Assembly: GCA_018340375.1 (NCBI GenBank)
Contig: JAFFJZ010000003.1
Coordinates: forward strand, 23,064,001-23,128,000
Direction of reading: 5' to 3'
Length of the DNA stretch: 64,000 nt
Origin: Gonatopus flavifemur
Taxonomy: Eukaryota > Arthropoda > Insecta > Hymenoptera > Dryinidae
Shown here: positions 1-12,099 of the stretch, one piece after another
How positions within the stretch are numbered: the first letter of the stretch is position 1
Layout: each line of letters opens with the position of its first letter
Position numbers and translations under genes: made by a program
Notes under the pieces: generated by a model
Seen by the model: only the letters and a program-made list of their open reading frames with translations
Databases searched by the model: none
What the model was told of the DNA's origin: nothing

Positions 1-268
1 TTTCCTTTATATCGTCTTCTTCGTCGTGGTACCCGATTGATCCATCGTCCTACCACCGCTGGTCTATGTTACGCATTCGTGCCCGCATTATCGATGTTCG
101 ATACATCATCACATATTATACGACGCTGCGCGGTTTCTGATTTTCTTTCAACGACCTTGAAGCCTCATTGTGACTTCGTCAAGTTCCATCATCATCGATT
201 GTTTCCCTTTAAAATGGAAAGTCCTCGTGTTCTCCACGTTATCGGGGTTTTGAAGTGAAAATCTACGT

Positions 269-273
<5 letters not shown>

Positions 274-299
<26 letters not shown>
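274..299. repeat. (AT)n microsatellite
   Basis: An uninterrupted AT dinucleotide run of about 13 units directly follows a short ACAC stretch. It is a simple repeat with no coding meaning. Confidence 0.95.
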
Positions 300-3089
300 G
301 CGGTAAAACAACCTTGTGTGACTTGGATCTTCGTTCCATCTGAAGAAATTTAGAAGGTTATTCTTCGAATGACCTCGAGATGAAAAATATTTCCAACAAA
401 AGATAAAATCTTGGAGAAGAAAAATCCAATATTTTTATTGCCATTCCTGTAGAATGTGCGGAGATGATTCGATGCGGATCTGTGCAATGCGCGAATAAAG
501 TTCATTTCTTTATTTTTCTTTTGTTTGTTATCCTCGAAATTTCATAACGCTAGGAAGGTAGAAATTTGAGGAATTCGAAGACGATACATTCACTATTTTT
601 CAGCCCTGATTCTATTGAGAAGAGAAAAAGCAGACGAAAAAAAAGCGTTTGTGTAGGACCGGAACGCCAAACACAACTTTAATCGATGTATTCAAATTCC
701 TTATTTACATCAATGAGCTCTCCCGCAAGTGTTTCACTCACACGAAAATTTAAATGAGTAAATTGTGAAAGCTAATATTTAACTTCTCGTTAACCGCGGC
801 GTGATTTGAACTTTCATAATATAGCTGATACGTAATTCCGTGGAAATTAAGCCGTTGGATAATGAAATTGGAATCAGGATGACGATGAAGAAGCGGCAAA
901 AGAAGAAGAAGGAGAAGAATATGGCTGTTGTTTATTCAAATAATAATGCGTATCATGACCCACTTGTGAATATATCTATACAGAATGAATGTACGTTACG
1001 TATAGTCAGTGGAATAACTGTGAATCGAGAAAGAATTTCAAAGTATATTCGCGCGAACGAAAGAGGAAATAAATTGAAGAACGGCTCGTGAAAGGAGAAT
1101 AAAGGACTCCAAAGCTTCATAGTGTTAGATGAATAGGGAAAACCATTATTTTTCATGTAGGTCTATCGATCATGAATTCAAAGCTTGTATAAGTAAGATG
1201 AAAGTTTTGTTGAGCTTCCAGTTTAATGAATCCTGTCATGTATCGAGAAATTATACGAGAACAACAAAGAACGTAACGTTGAATCCAAGAAGTACCAAGT
1301 TTTCGATATAATAATATCGAATTGTCTAGAAAATTTATTCTTCTTTTATCAATAATTCTGAAAGCAAAGGAGAAATTTGCAAAGAAGGAATCATAATGAA
1401 GATCACAAGATCTTTTCACAAGGGTGTTAAAAAACTCAACGATTGGATGATTCTATCAGATTCAACATAAGTAAGAATGATTCTAAAATAGTGCTGAAAT
1501 CTTTTCTCCACGAAACTAGTTCTACTCGTTTCAACAGTGCTTCATGAGCTCGTATTTACTGCAGTCGCGTTCAGAGAGTAATTTTCACATTCGAGGTGGT
1601 GTTGAAGTATGCACACGTTCGAATATTCCTCCCAAAGATGTTCAGGCCATTGCTTACATTTCAATCTCATCTAACGTGAGCTTTCATATAATTATATAAA
1701 ACAAAAATTCGAGAAAAAGCTCCCACGTAGCATGTTAGAAGAATAGAGATAAGAGATAGAACTTTTCGCAAACATGAAGAGAGTTGAGGAAATTGTTCTA
1801 GGAAGAGGATGCCAAGAAGATTCAATTTTTTACAATATCGACAGAATCCAGGTCGATTTAACGGAGCAAGATTTATAGAATCAATACGTATTGTACATCC
1901 TCCGATCAACCACAAGAGGGTGTATCAATATTAACTTGAACGTCAACCAGGTTAACGAAGATTGATGGACTCAATTCACATTACACACTCCAAGATCTCA
2001 TATTGTGGAGTTCACTTCGGAAACAGCCCTGCGTGTCAACTTGATCAAGAAAGATTTGTGCACTCAATAGGTAACGGAAAATCACCACGAATGCGGGTAT
2101 CCATTTTCTCCCGGCGAGGCAATTTCAAATTAACCATCACACTTTATTCAATCCTCGAACTCATTTGTTATTGGAATATTCATAGCGAATATTTCAAAAC
2201 AGTACCCTCAAAGTACTTTAGGTATTAAAGCTTCTCATTTTCATTAAGGAACCCAAAGAGCATGTGAAAATTGTTGATAAATTAGTTTAGCTACAATGAC
2301 AATCTTTGTGAATTTCTGCTATTTTTGTTGATTCGATTAATGTAACGAACTTGAATTATTATTTGCAGAATCAATTTACGGTTTTGTTCTTCATTCTTCT
2401 TGTTCAGATTTTAATTCAATTAGAAACGAGGAAGTTCACATGTTTTCTTTTACTCCAAGTATTTTATGACAAGATATACAGTACATTTCATACAGCAGGA
2501 GATACAAATAAATTTCCAGATTGTTCGAATAGCGCTGTTGTGACTTTCTTCTAATTATCTTCCATTTTCAAGGGATCATGGATGAGTGGGTTGCATAAGA
2601 TGATACAAAGAATCGTTTGAATAGATAAATAAATGGATATCTGGATTCGACCTCATCTATGCACCTTGCATCCCTCGAGGGAAACAAAAGTTTAAAGACT
2701 GGAGTGCATGCATGACTGGATGGTTTTAACAATCGTGAAGTACGCCCGTAGGATTAATGATAGTCTCATAAAGTTTGTGATTTTATATGGTCGTGCGCAA
2801 GGAAAGAAGTTCCTATAATAAAGATTTGCAATGAATTCACTGGATCGCAGATGTTGTAAAATTTTATTCGACGTGTAAGTGATTTTTCTGGATGTTAAAG
2901 GCATTGTCGTGTGAGTAGAAGTAAATAAAAATTGCAATCCTCGTTGAGAGAGATAGGTGGAAATAAATACTGAAAGAAAAATGGGTTGTCGCTACAAAGT
3001 TTGTTGTCACTAAATTCAGTTGTATCGATGATTTTTTTTTGCTTTAAAATCTATACAGCACATTAGATTTTCAACTTGATGTCGTTTTC
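300..3089. other. AT-rich non-coding stretch
   Basis: Only short open frames without recognisable domains occur here, on both strands, and I see no TIR pair or transposase residues. The run of lysine codons near 880-920 is low-complexity purine-rich DNA. I read the stretch as intergenic or intronic. Confidence 0.5.
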
Positions 3090-3271
3090 ACCCAATGAGC
3101 AGAGGAGATCTTCAAGACATCTAAAAGATGTCTTCCAACAGATATCTTCAAGATCCTTCTAAAAGATATCTTTTATGAATGTCTAAAAGATATCTTTCAA
3201 ATACTTCTAAATGATATCTTACAGATGTCTTTGACGAATGCTTCAAAGATCTCTTTCAAACATAATCTGGT
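3090..3271. mobile_element. KATATCTT-family MITE copy 1 (diverged)
   Basis: The interior is built from repeated AAAGATATCTT-like blocks spaced about 30 bases apart. The left edge begins CCCAATGAGC and the right edge ends ATAATCTGG, resembling the CCCAGATAACAATTTT ends of the better copy at 34266-34541. It has no coding capacity. Related copies lie near 28.9, 29.1, 34.3 and 45.9 kb. Confidence 0.55.
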
Positions 3272-3634
3272 CAATATTTTAAATTAATTGATTTTATTAT
3301 GATTAAAAAAATTTGAATGCTAATGAAAAATGGAAATAGACAGTCAAAAAATTCATCCTGCATCGGTAAATTTCATTATATTCCAATAAGAAATATATTT
3401 ATCAATTGCCGACTGAAAACCCCATCTCTTGGTGGCTGGAATGATCAGCAACCAGCCGATATTCGCATCATCAAAGAACCTTTTATTTTGGCGATTACTA
3501 AGAATGAATCTGTGTATTTTAAATGATTGAAATATTCAACTGAGTATTGAAAATTCCTGATGGACGAGGGAGTGTCCTCAAGTGGCCGATACAACCCACA
3601 GTCACCTTATTTGTTACTCGTGGAATATTCTTTG

Positions 3635-4084
3635 ACGGAGGTACAAAACTTGTCGCTTATTCCGACTTGAACTATGGAAGAGACAATCTCACGGGTTATT
3701 CTACTATAGTGGAGTTTTAATCATTCGAGAAGGCCCGATGCTGGGGTACGCACACAATAAGCAACGTCTAGTAGCCACTTCTACAGCCGAAGCAGAATAT
3801 AGAGCAGCTCTATCATCGATCGACGATATTTGCTGGATTCGACGTTTTGGACACGAACTATCAATCTGCTATTCATGTACTTAATAATACTCAAGGAGGA
3901 AAGATTACAAAAAGGAAGAGACAGATAGAAATTCCGAGGGAAGTTCATTCAGGAACATATTGGCAAAACTGTAACATCAGAACATGTGAAAAGTTCTGAA
4001 CAACTTGTGGACATCCTTACAAAGCCTTTGTCTCGTGAAATCTTTGAACGATTGAAAAATGAAATAATTGAAGAGGAGTATTGA
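3635..4084 (+). pseudogene. Ty1/copia-type pol 3' fragment (RNase H region), broken
   Basis: Read across frames, the translation gives an RNase H start of AYSDLNYGRDN, then the copia hallmark TSTAEAEYRAALS with ICWIRR after it, then REHIGKTVTSEHV and SSEQLVDILTKPLS, ending in a stop at 4082-4084. This order is the C-terminal end of a Ty1/copia polyprotein, where RNase H removes RNA from RNA-DNA hybrids during reverse transcription. The pieces lie in different frames: a stop follows TIVEF, and frameshifts separate the TAEAEY block from the downstream block. Gag, integrase and the catalytic reverse transcriptase are absent. It is a dead, truncated retrotransposon, and I am confident of the family. 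Confidence 0.85.
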
Positions 4085-4274
4085 GATCAATTATTCCACA
4101 CCTTGCTTTCTTCATTATGATTTAATGAGTCAAAACATTTTTTCCCTTGGAGTGAAATTTTTTGCGTCACGCGTGTAGCGCATCGCCCTCATATGATGAA
4201 CTTTTAATTATTATTGGTAAACGTAGAAAGAAATATGTTGAAAATTCCCTATAATACGGTGAAACTTATCATCG

Positions 4275-4300
4275 GATGAAAGGAGGATGTTGAAAATATC
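4275..4300 (+). other. Possible polypurine tract and LTR start downstream of the copia relic
   Basis: A purine run GGATGAAAGGAGGA is followed at 4289 by TGTTGAAAATATC. A polypurine tract directly before a TGTTG-type LTR start, about 200 bases after the pol stop, is the expected copia layout. A similar GGTGGATGTTGC occurs at about 4369. I could not identify the other end of an LTR or a second LTR, so this is weak. Confidence 0.25.
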
Positions 4301-5079
4301 TTTAACAACGATATTACGAAACATTCTCTTTTATTAAAAATGTCCTCCTCCCGTTACCGTGTAAAGGTGGATGTTGCAAAGAATTCCAGCTCTCATTATA
4401 GTGATTTTCTCTGAACTAATATCCCGTTTTTACGAAATATTTTATACGAGATTGCGTATGGAATTCAATCTATGTATAAATAATATAATACGTGTACAAC
4501 AATGTTATTTCACACATCACACTTTTCACAAGTATTCTTTTCGTTTCCTTGAAAAATTCATTTTCATCGAGAATGAGAATTTTCTTAAAGATGATTTACG
4601 ATATCAATGATAAATATAAGTTGTTGCTGTTGTTGTTTTTCTCTCATCTTCACGGTAATGGGAAAGTATACTATGGTGTACTTCTTAGAACAGTATTTGA
4701 GTGTGGAGGGCGTAACAAGTAATACCCTTTATCTTCAAACGTGTTTGCACCAACGTTATTATACCCTTTTCATTTATCATGCTACTTCGTGAGAAAGAAA
4801 AATGAAAACATAATCAACAAAACAAATTTGTTTTTTTATTTACATTATCATCCCTTTGATAACTTGCAATGCTTTGTTCTTTTCTCCTTCGATACACTTG
4901 TTACATAGGAAAACCTTCTTCATAAAGTTCACAAGTGAAAGTAGTCAAATGAGAAACCGTTGGATTTGTTTTTTATGTTTCGATAACATGTTCATCTTTT
5001 AATATTCGCAAAAAGACTCCAAGTTGACCCAGGAACTGGAAGATTTCTGCTCATGACGAATTTTTTAATTTACGTTCAA

Positions 5080-5288
5080 GAAAATTCCTCTTGTACCGGA
5101 ATTCTTCCGTATTTCAAACGAAATTTCATGGTTTTTACTTCAATTTTCCAGTATAAATGCAGAAATGTTCTGATACGTGTACTGGAATTTTCATGATTTG
5201 AATGTAATTTTTCAGTAGAAATGTACAGGTTCATTGTTTCCAGGATGGTACTGGAAGTTTTCCGAAGTTCTTTTTTTACAGTGTCGAC
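5080..5288. mobile_element. CACTGTAAAAA-type MITE fragment with CCAGTAC motifs
   Basis: The sequence ends TTTTTTTACAGTGTCG and has internal variants of TACTGGAATTTTC, the same vocabulary as the larger element at 52837-53790. The matching left TIR is degraded. It is non-coding. Confidence 0.5.
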
Positions 5289-5450
5289 AACATTATTATT
5301 CTCTTTGTCATTATTAAACACAACTGATGATACAAAATATGAAATAGATTTTAGGAATGAAATTTCTCAACACGGAGGATGAAAATGCTTCTCCGAACAA
5401 TGGCTGAAATTTTGACATGAAAAATGGATTCCACTGCACGGCAAGAATAA

Positions 5451-5648
5451 TTTAGCTACAGCACCTAAGTGGCTAGCACGGACATGGACAGCCATTGAAT
5501 CAGCTCCTGCAGCTAAATTTTAGCTGTTATAGCAAAAAAAATTTGCATTTGTAACTAATTTATTCGCGGTGGTAGCTAAAATTTAGCTACGGGAGCTAAT
5601 TTAATGGCTGTCCGTGTCTGTGCTAGACATTTAGCTGCTGCAGCTCAA
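5451..5648. mobile_element. AGCTA-rich hairpin MITE
   Basis: Two arms of about 75 bases are near-perfect inverted repeats. The left arm contains GGCTAGCACGGACATGGACA and the right arm its complement GTCCGTGTCTGTGCTAGAC, each followed inward by TAGCTAAAATTTAGCT. The loop of about 50 bases is AT-rich. The interior is studded with AGCTA/TAGCT tetramer motifs. It is a non-autonomous foldback element, and a diverged relative seems to surround 34600-35400. Confidence 0.8.
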
Positions 5649-6599
5649 TTATTTCTCCCGTGTGTGTGTTTAATACTTTTTTCCCGTTTTTTGAAAATGA
5701 GTGGAGATTTATGCATCAAAAAGTTTAGCACCCAAGAGCGATCGAAGACAGTAATTTATAACAAATCATGCACTAAGAGGAAATAATTAGTAATACACAG
5801 AAAATATATTTTTGAATGCAGCTAATATGCTTGGTTTCAGAAACATTTTCTTGAATCAAAAGAAAATAAATTTGGAGAAATGAATTTTCAAGACAACGCA
5901 TACAGAATTCTAATAGAATTTCTCCCACAGTGAAATTCATATTTGATGTGAAGTACTTTTCATATCGTATTATTATTTTCATCTTTCTCGTCTCTAGGTA
6001 ATTTCTTCATCATCAGTTCAGGTCATAAGTTGTCAGAAGTTGATCATTGCAGTCCTCGTCGTACATAAGTTCAGCCCAATTATGTGATAATCAATTACCA
6101 TTAAAGAGTATGTATAGTCTCGGTATGAGATCAACTGTGTGCAGCTGTGTAAGCTCTGACATGAATTCATTCTGCTTATATACTCTCTGCTCTGTTGTAT
6201 CATTAGTGAAGTTATTGTATAAAATAATATCTCTAAAATAGAGGAAGTTGAAGAGACTCTGATATGAATTTCAGGATTTGCAAGTGGACTCGAGATAACT
6301 GGTACTCTCAAGGTCCAAATTCTGTAAAATAAATATTCATTACGTACCAATCATAATCATATTTCACGTTGTTTACCGAGGATGAATGATATCAGTAACT
6401 AGAATGCTCATTGTGAAACAGAAACTTCAAAAATTTCAACAGCCAAAGAAAATGGAAGAGAAAAGATCAGAATGACTAATTCCATATGACTGAATTCTTC
6501 AATTATTTGATTCCAAAGAGAAGAAACAGGAATATATGCATTACATAAAACTCGTTCACTCATGAACGTCGGTGAAATCATACGACCACCCACGATGTC

Positions 6600-7380
6600 A
6601 GCGGTTTTTGTTCGCTCGATTCAATTTACGCTGAAATGAAATCTACTAAAAATGCGAATAATTTTTCGTATTCGCGCAGATAACCAAATACGCTCGGAGA
6701 ATGATACGAAATGATTGATCCCCTACGATTTTACGAATACCAAAGAATATTATTCTCCGCATAACGAGAATCATCTAGCGCGAGAATGAATGAAAATCAC
6801 GGGAATTTATATTTGTAGTACAATCGACAAATAACACACCATTTTTCCCCGACAAACTATCAAATATGCATTCGACTCTTCGGGTTATGAAAAAAGTTTC
6901 GAGGATTGATCGCGGCAAGGGAAAATATACACGCAGAGCATACTCGGAAATATGTTGATCTTTTTCTTTCCACACGACCAGACCGAGACGGATTTTTACT
7001 CCGCTGTAACGAAATAATGTAGTCGCGCGAAATAATTTGTGTTTAAAATGTGCAGTCGTCATGACTACTCCGGAACATGTTGATCTTATACGAATCTGCG
7101 ACTTCATCATGTTCAATCTCTGTATCCCCACATTCGTTCGCCAAACATGCGCTAAAGAAGGAACCCATCTTAAGCACCCATCTTTGTCTCTGCTGACCAG
7201 TAGGATTAGAAACTTAATCCAGTTACGTGATCCGATTTCTCCACTCTTCCTTCTTTCTTTTCCTCCGTCGTCGGAAAACACAAACCCCAAATTGAGGAAT
7301 CAGGTCAAAAATATTCATTTGCACTTTCAACGAAACGATCTTGGTCAGCCTTTCACTCAAGTTGATATCGTGATATTCTA
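6600..7380. other. CpG-richer stretch with long overlapping open frames, no recognised product
   Basis: CpG is clearly denser here than in the flanks. A 171-codon open frame lies on the minus strand (6775-7290) and a 114-codon frame on the plus strand (7037-7381). Neither protein shows a domain I recognise. The minus frame opens with TTG rather than ATG, and its first ATG is well inside. It could be an exon or UTR of a host gene or a conserved regulatory block, but chance open frames in GC-richer DNA are equally likely. Confidence 0.25.
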
Positions 7381-7978
7381 ACGAATCTCACGCTCTGACT
7401 GGGATTCCAGAATCAATATAATAAAATCCAACCCATTTCCAACTTGATAAGAAATAACGATAAGAACTGCATGCACCGATCTATCGGGACTTTCGATATT
7501 GGACGCAACTGTGAAATGTATTATTGAAATGAATCAATAAATGAAATCTGCTCGGCGACAGACGGATTGTAGTTATCACAGGTTTTATTGATTCATTCGT
7601 AGAGTGAATGATATTCGAACATCACGCGAAAGCAAAAATTGAAAATCTGCGAACAAATTTTTGAATACTACAATCAACATATTTTTAAGCTATTTGATAT
7701 GAAATTCCAGGTTCTCGAAGAATCTTCGAAACTCCTCTCATACGTTTGGAATAAGATATATGAATATATGTAGATGAAAAAATTCTATGCTAAAAGCCTT
7801 CGACAACTCTTTCAGCGGTGTGTGAAAAATGCTTCTGAAAATTGAAAAGATATCTTCAAGAGATTTATTGGAGATCAATTTTTATTATGTATCTTCTGAA
7901 GTTGTGTTCAAGAGATTCAAAGAGAAAATTTATACTCGCACTGAAAAAAATTCTCAAATTTTTCATATTATGATGACT

Positions 7979-9279
7979 CCCAGGTGAAAATTGACGATTG
8001 GCCCTAGGATGGCGCAACACTGACAAAGATTGGCCGAGCCTTGGCGGTTATCAAGGTGCAAGCTTGAAATGATAACATCGTTACAGGCTTCATTGATGTA
8101 TTCTGCCAATCACGGACCAACATTGGTACGATTGTGGCAGTCAAATCAGCAATCATTGGCAATCCTTGAAAAAATTTGTCGCTTGATCTAAATCCAAGAT
8201 TGGATCACGCTTGTACTCCTTACGAACCAAGACTGATAGACGAATTTTTTTATGGTCTGCCAATGGTCAGATGTTTTATGCATTCAAAGGAGGTATCATC
8301 ATTTATTACACATAAATGATGTTGACTGCTAAATTTGAGTCAATACTATAATAGTACTGAGTCAATATTCGGTCAAAATTGATTCAACGTTGCGACAATC
8401 CCACGCCAACGTTGAGCCAATGTTGTGCCGATGTTCAACTCTATGTTGAACGATTGCAAACATATAATAAAAATTCAGAGTCATATATTCCCGACATCCA
8501 TTGTTTCCCCTCTACATATGTTAAGAAGTACAGCCCGAACCTGAAATATTTTATACAGCCAGGGCCAGAGAATCTCTGTATACATTGAAACGAAGAAACT
8601 TATTTGAGTAATCCAATACAAGATGTGTTTATAAGTTTAATATAACTCAATGATTACTGGTTACCTTACAAATCAATCACATCAAGTATAATTCAAATTC
8701 TGATGTCCACGAGTCCATGGGTCTGCACAGCTAAAATCTCTCCTTCGATGAAGGACCTATGATGAAGACAAGAATTTTCAAATCAGAAGGTTATATGATG
8801 CTTATATATCAACCGCATAGTTCGTTGAGCGCTTGCGAGAAACGAACCGAGCGTTGGAAACAATACCGAAGGGTGGCGCTTTGACATTGGACGCGGGAAT
8901 TTTTGTATGGAGACGTATAATTGAGGATCGTGGCTAGCCTGAGCCAAGCTTTGACCAGGCTTGACACTGCATTGGGTACTCATTTCTTCTAAACGTTGTC
9001 AACGTTTGGATTAATATTCAGCCGTGCTATGAAATTGTTCGTATGAAGTTAATTTCTTTTGTTCAAACGATATTGGGACAACGATGAACCATGATTGGCA
9101 CAATCTTGAGCCAATGATGGATTGATCATTGGAAATTATGATTCCCAATATTGGTGCAACATTGTGCCACTTGTCAGTCAACGTTGGCTCGATATAGATT
9201 TCCAAGCCTTGGATGTCAGCATTGCGTCTATCTATTTTCCATCGTCAGTATTGGCGCAAGCAAGAAATTTTCACGTGGG
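7979..9279. mobile_element. Family B TIR element, about 1.3 kb, non-autonomous
   Basis: The left end CCCAGGTGAAAATTGACGAT and the right end, whose complement is CCCACGTGAAAATTTCTTGC, form diverged TIRs. The interior is packed with variants of a 12-16 base motif such as TTGGCGCAA or GCCAATNTTG on both strands. No transposase frame is visible. It contains what look like other family B ends near 8870-8910, so it may itself be composite. Its right end abuts the hAT remnant at 9282 with no spacer. Confidence 0.65.
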
Positions 9280-9281
9280 TA

Positions 9282-10142
9282 GAGACCGGATTATATGCAA
9301 ATTCCATATTTGGCTTATCATTTGTTATAAAATGCATATTTCTCACAAATTTTCTGGGAAAAAATCATATTTTCAACTGATTTATAATCAGTTAATATTT
9401 CATTTGGTACAGTGAAATGAATACTTATTCCACAAAATTATAATTAAACCGGTGTTAACTCGCTGGGGAACATGGATAAAAGCAGCGTTGTTTTATAGTC
9501 AACATTTCGAGGCTGTTAAAAATGTTGTAAATGAATTCAACAGTTCAGATGCTATGTCCATTATTCAGAGTAAGGGAGCATTTAATGATTATTCCATCCG
9601 AAAAAATCTCGCTGTAATTAATACGCGCTTTTCACACATACCTACAAACTTATCAAACAGTTGAAAACTCAAAGATTATTATTGAACACATTAATGCAAT
9701 TGATAGAAGAAATGCGTACAATGAACTTTCAGCTGCCAAACAATTTTTGTGGAAATCTTCGCGGAAAACTTGACAAAATTTTGAAAAATAATCCAGGGTA
9801 TGAATCATTGCAACAGATCAACAGTTTTTTCAACGGTGTAATTGAAATATTACCTGAAACAGTATCTCCTGAAAGAGCACCAAAAGTTAAATACTGTTCA
9901 GTGACTTCAGTAGATGTGGAACGTTCGTTTTGTGCATTCACACGCATTCTGAATGATAGACGACATAATTTCACTATGGAAAGCTTGGAGCAGTATATCG
10001 TAGCATACTTTTATCAAAATAATGATTAAAATGAGTAAATTGTCCATTCTGTTTTATTTTTTATGAATAAAAACTCGTCACAATTTTTTGAGATTTTTTC
10101 ATGCATATTTCGCACTTTTTTGTTGCATATAATCCGGTCTCC
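9282..10142 (+). mobile_element. hAT-superfamily element, internally deleted
   Basis: The TIRs begin GAGACCGGATTATATGCAA at the left, and the complement of the right end is identical over 19 bases. Between them lies the 3' part of a hAT transposase (see 9449-10029). Only about 860 bp remain of an element type that is usually 2.5-5 kb, so the N-terminal DNA-binding and catalytic region is gone. I could not find an intact 8-bp target duplication, and the left TIR starts exactly where a family B element ends. Confidence 0.8.
9449..10029 (+). pseudogene. hAT transposase, middle and C-terminal fragment with frameshift
   Basis: The first frame begins VLTRWGTWIKAALFYSQHF, the conserved hAT block before the dimerisation region. 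After a frameshift near 9640-9660 the second frame gives a C-terminal segment containing CSVTSVDVERSFCAF and ILNDRRHNFTMESLEQY. This is the hAT C-terminal dimerisation motif (hATC), needed for oligomerisation of the transposase. It ends in TAA at 10027-10029. The two halves no longer form one protein and the upstream catalytic acid residues are absent, so it cannot be active. The family assignment is secure. Confidence 0.88.
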
Positions 10143-11355
10143 AATGATGACAATATTTTATTGAAACAAAACTATTGAATTCTTGTTACTTCAACGAAGG
10201 AATTTAATTGATTTTTGTCCGAATCAACAAAGATTTTTTCGTTGCAAGTTGTCTTTGAACTTTTTCAAAGACTTTATTGTGTGATGATGATTGTCGCATC
10301 AAAATTCTTTGATAATTGATATTATTGTACGGCTATCTTTGTAATACACTTTGATTCCTCAAAAGCGTTTGACACAGTTTCGACCATATCTCTCGAGGTG
10401 GTATCTTTATGGAACCTCGTTTGCTTCAGATTCTCTTCTCTTGTACTAAACGTCGTTCTGTTTCTGCTGTCGATAGCGCGAGAATAAAGGCAGTTGAAAC
10501 TTCAAAAGCAGTTGTCGATTGATCTTTTTTTCTTCCTATATCACAATCAGTTCTTTCCTTTTCACTCGATCTATTATTGCACTGGTATTAAATGTAAGAT
10601 CTAAAAATTTACAAGCAGCGTTGCCAATTCCCGGTAAATTATCCGGATTCTGAGTATTCTCAACTATGTCTGAGAATGTTTCCAGGTTTTTTGAAATTCT
10701 CGGTATTTTTCGAGAATTTACGAGGAAGACTTTAGAATTTTTCAAATTTTACTTTAGTATTCCAACAATTTACAGAATTCACGAGCTACGCGATGTGTTC
10801 ATTCTCATGTCCCGTGAATAAATCGTTCAGGTCTGATTAGACATGTGCAGGCTTAATCATGGACATTGTTCGGCAAAATTATCTGTCTTCAATACTGACT
10901 GCGCGTAGTTGGGCCTGACTACGCATGGTCGTTCATTTTTTAGCTTCGTCATCCCTGAAAAGGCTTCAATTTTGTACCCACGTGAAAACCCGTGATCAAG
11001 CTCAATCGCCTGCGATCATACCAGACGAACCATTCTCGCCTGTGATCATGCAAAATCTCACCGACTGAGGAATATTTATACAAAATGACGCTGTGTTGAT
11101 TTCTTTATCACAAATACACATGCTTTATCGTGCCAAATCGGCCTCGAACGCATGCGTATACGCCTGATCACGCGCGATCATGCCTGAAACCTGGAAACTA
11201 TAGAAAATGGAAATGCTATAAGGACAATAAGTAGAAATGATTGACAATAAATTAGTGTTCGATAAAATTGTCAGTTTCATTCCTTACTTTTCGAACACAG
11301 TTTTCATCGAGGAGATTTCATCGGACAAAATAGGGGAATCCTACGCGTAGAGAAG
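10143..11355. other. No gene recognised
   Basis: Short open frames only. Around 10600-10750 there is a cluster of GAATTTTC/GAAATTCTC-like words and around 10790-11190 a CATG/GATCA-rich stretch, both suggestive of degraded non-autonomous repeats, but I cannot pair ends. Confidence 0.4.
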
Positions 11356-11359
11356 TGAA

Positions 11360-11880
11360 CAGTAAACACAATTTGTTACCGTATCATAACTACAATGTAA
11401 CTTAAGATCACACGCAATATCACCTGTTCGTTAAATGCAATGGGCTGGTAACTTGTAATTTCACACTCATCAAAAGTTGCTACAATGTAACCACAATATT
11501 ACATGTTTCATTTTAGCAACATTGTGATTTCATCGATCTGTTATAAGTTATACTATTAATATTTTTTTCACGCCAGTTTTGAGGTTGAACACACATATAT
11601 ATGTGTATATATATGCGGGTGACCTCGAATGTAAGGTCAAAAATTGTCTACGATGCATATTTCCCAAAATAGAAAGGTCATCACAATTGCATGTAACCGC
11701 CATGTAACCAACACAAAAAATCTTTTGTTATAGTGACGTAGCGGCTACTTTTCTTGAGTGTGAAATTACAAGTTACCTGTCCATTGCATACAACAAGCAG
11801 GTTACATTGCATGTGATTTTGAAATTACATTACACCGATGATACAGTGACAAACTGTGTTTGGTGGGTAACCATTACTGC
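11360..11880. mobile_element. Foldback element with long inverted arms
   Basis: Arms of about 130 bases are inverted repeats. GGTAACTTGTAATTTCACAC at about 11452 is mirrored by GTGTGAAATTACAAGTTACC at about 11757, and CAATTTGTTACCGTATCAT at about 11370 by a complement near 11832-11855. The centre holds an ATATATGTGTATATATATG tract (about 11595-11615). There is no coding capacity. A further end ending CTCCGTGTAG at about 12090 may belong to the same insertion. Confidence 0.75.
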
Positions 11881-12099
11881 CAATGACGGCAATTATCAAA
11901 AAATTGAAAGTAGTTATACAATATTGCGTTTCGCAGTGCTCTTTACTGCCCGAACAGTAATGAAAAATTTCATTGCAGTACCTATGATGGTGATCGCGAT
12001 AATCTTCACTATTCACCTGTATCTTCATTTTTTTCTCAACTGATCACTGCCACTCGCAGTAACGGTTACTTTTTATTTTTCTCCGTGTAGCTGATATTC

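Noticed and set aside
6775..7290. 171-codon open frame on the minus strand, the longest in the window
   Set aside because: It opens on TTG, the protein matches nothing I recognise, and an overlapping 114-codon frame on the other strand shows that CpG-richer composition alone gives long frames here.
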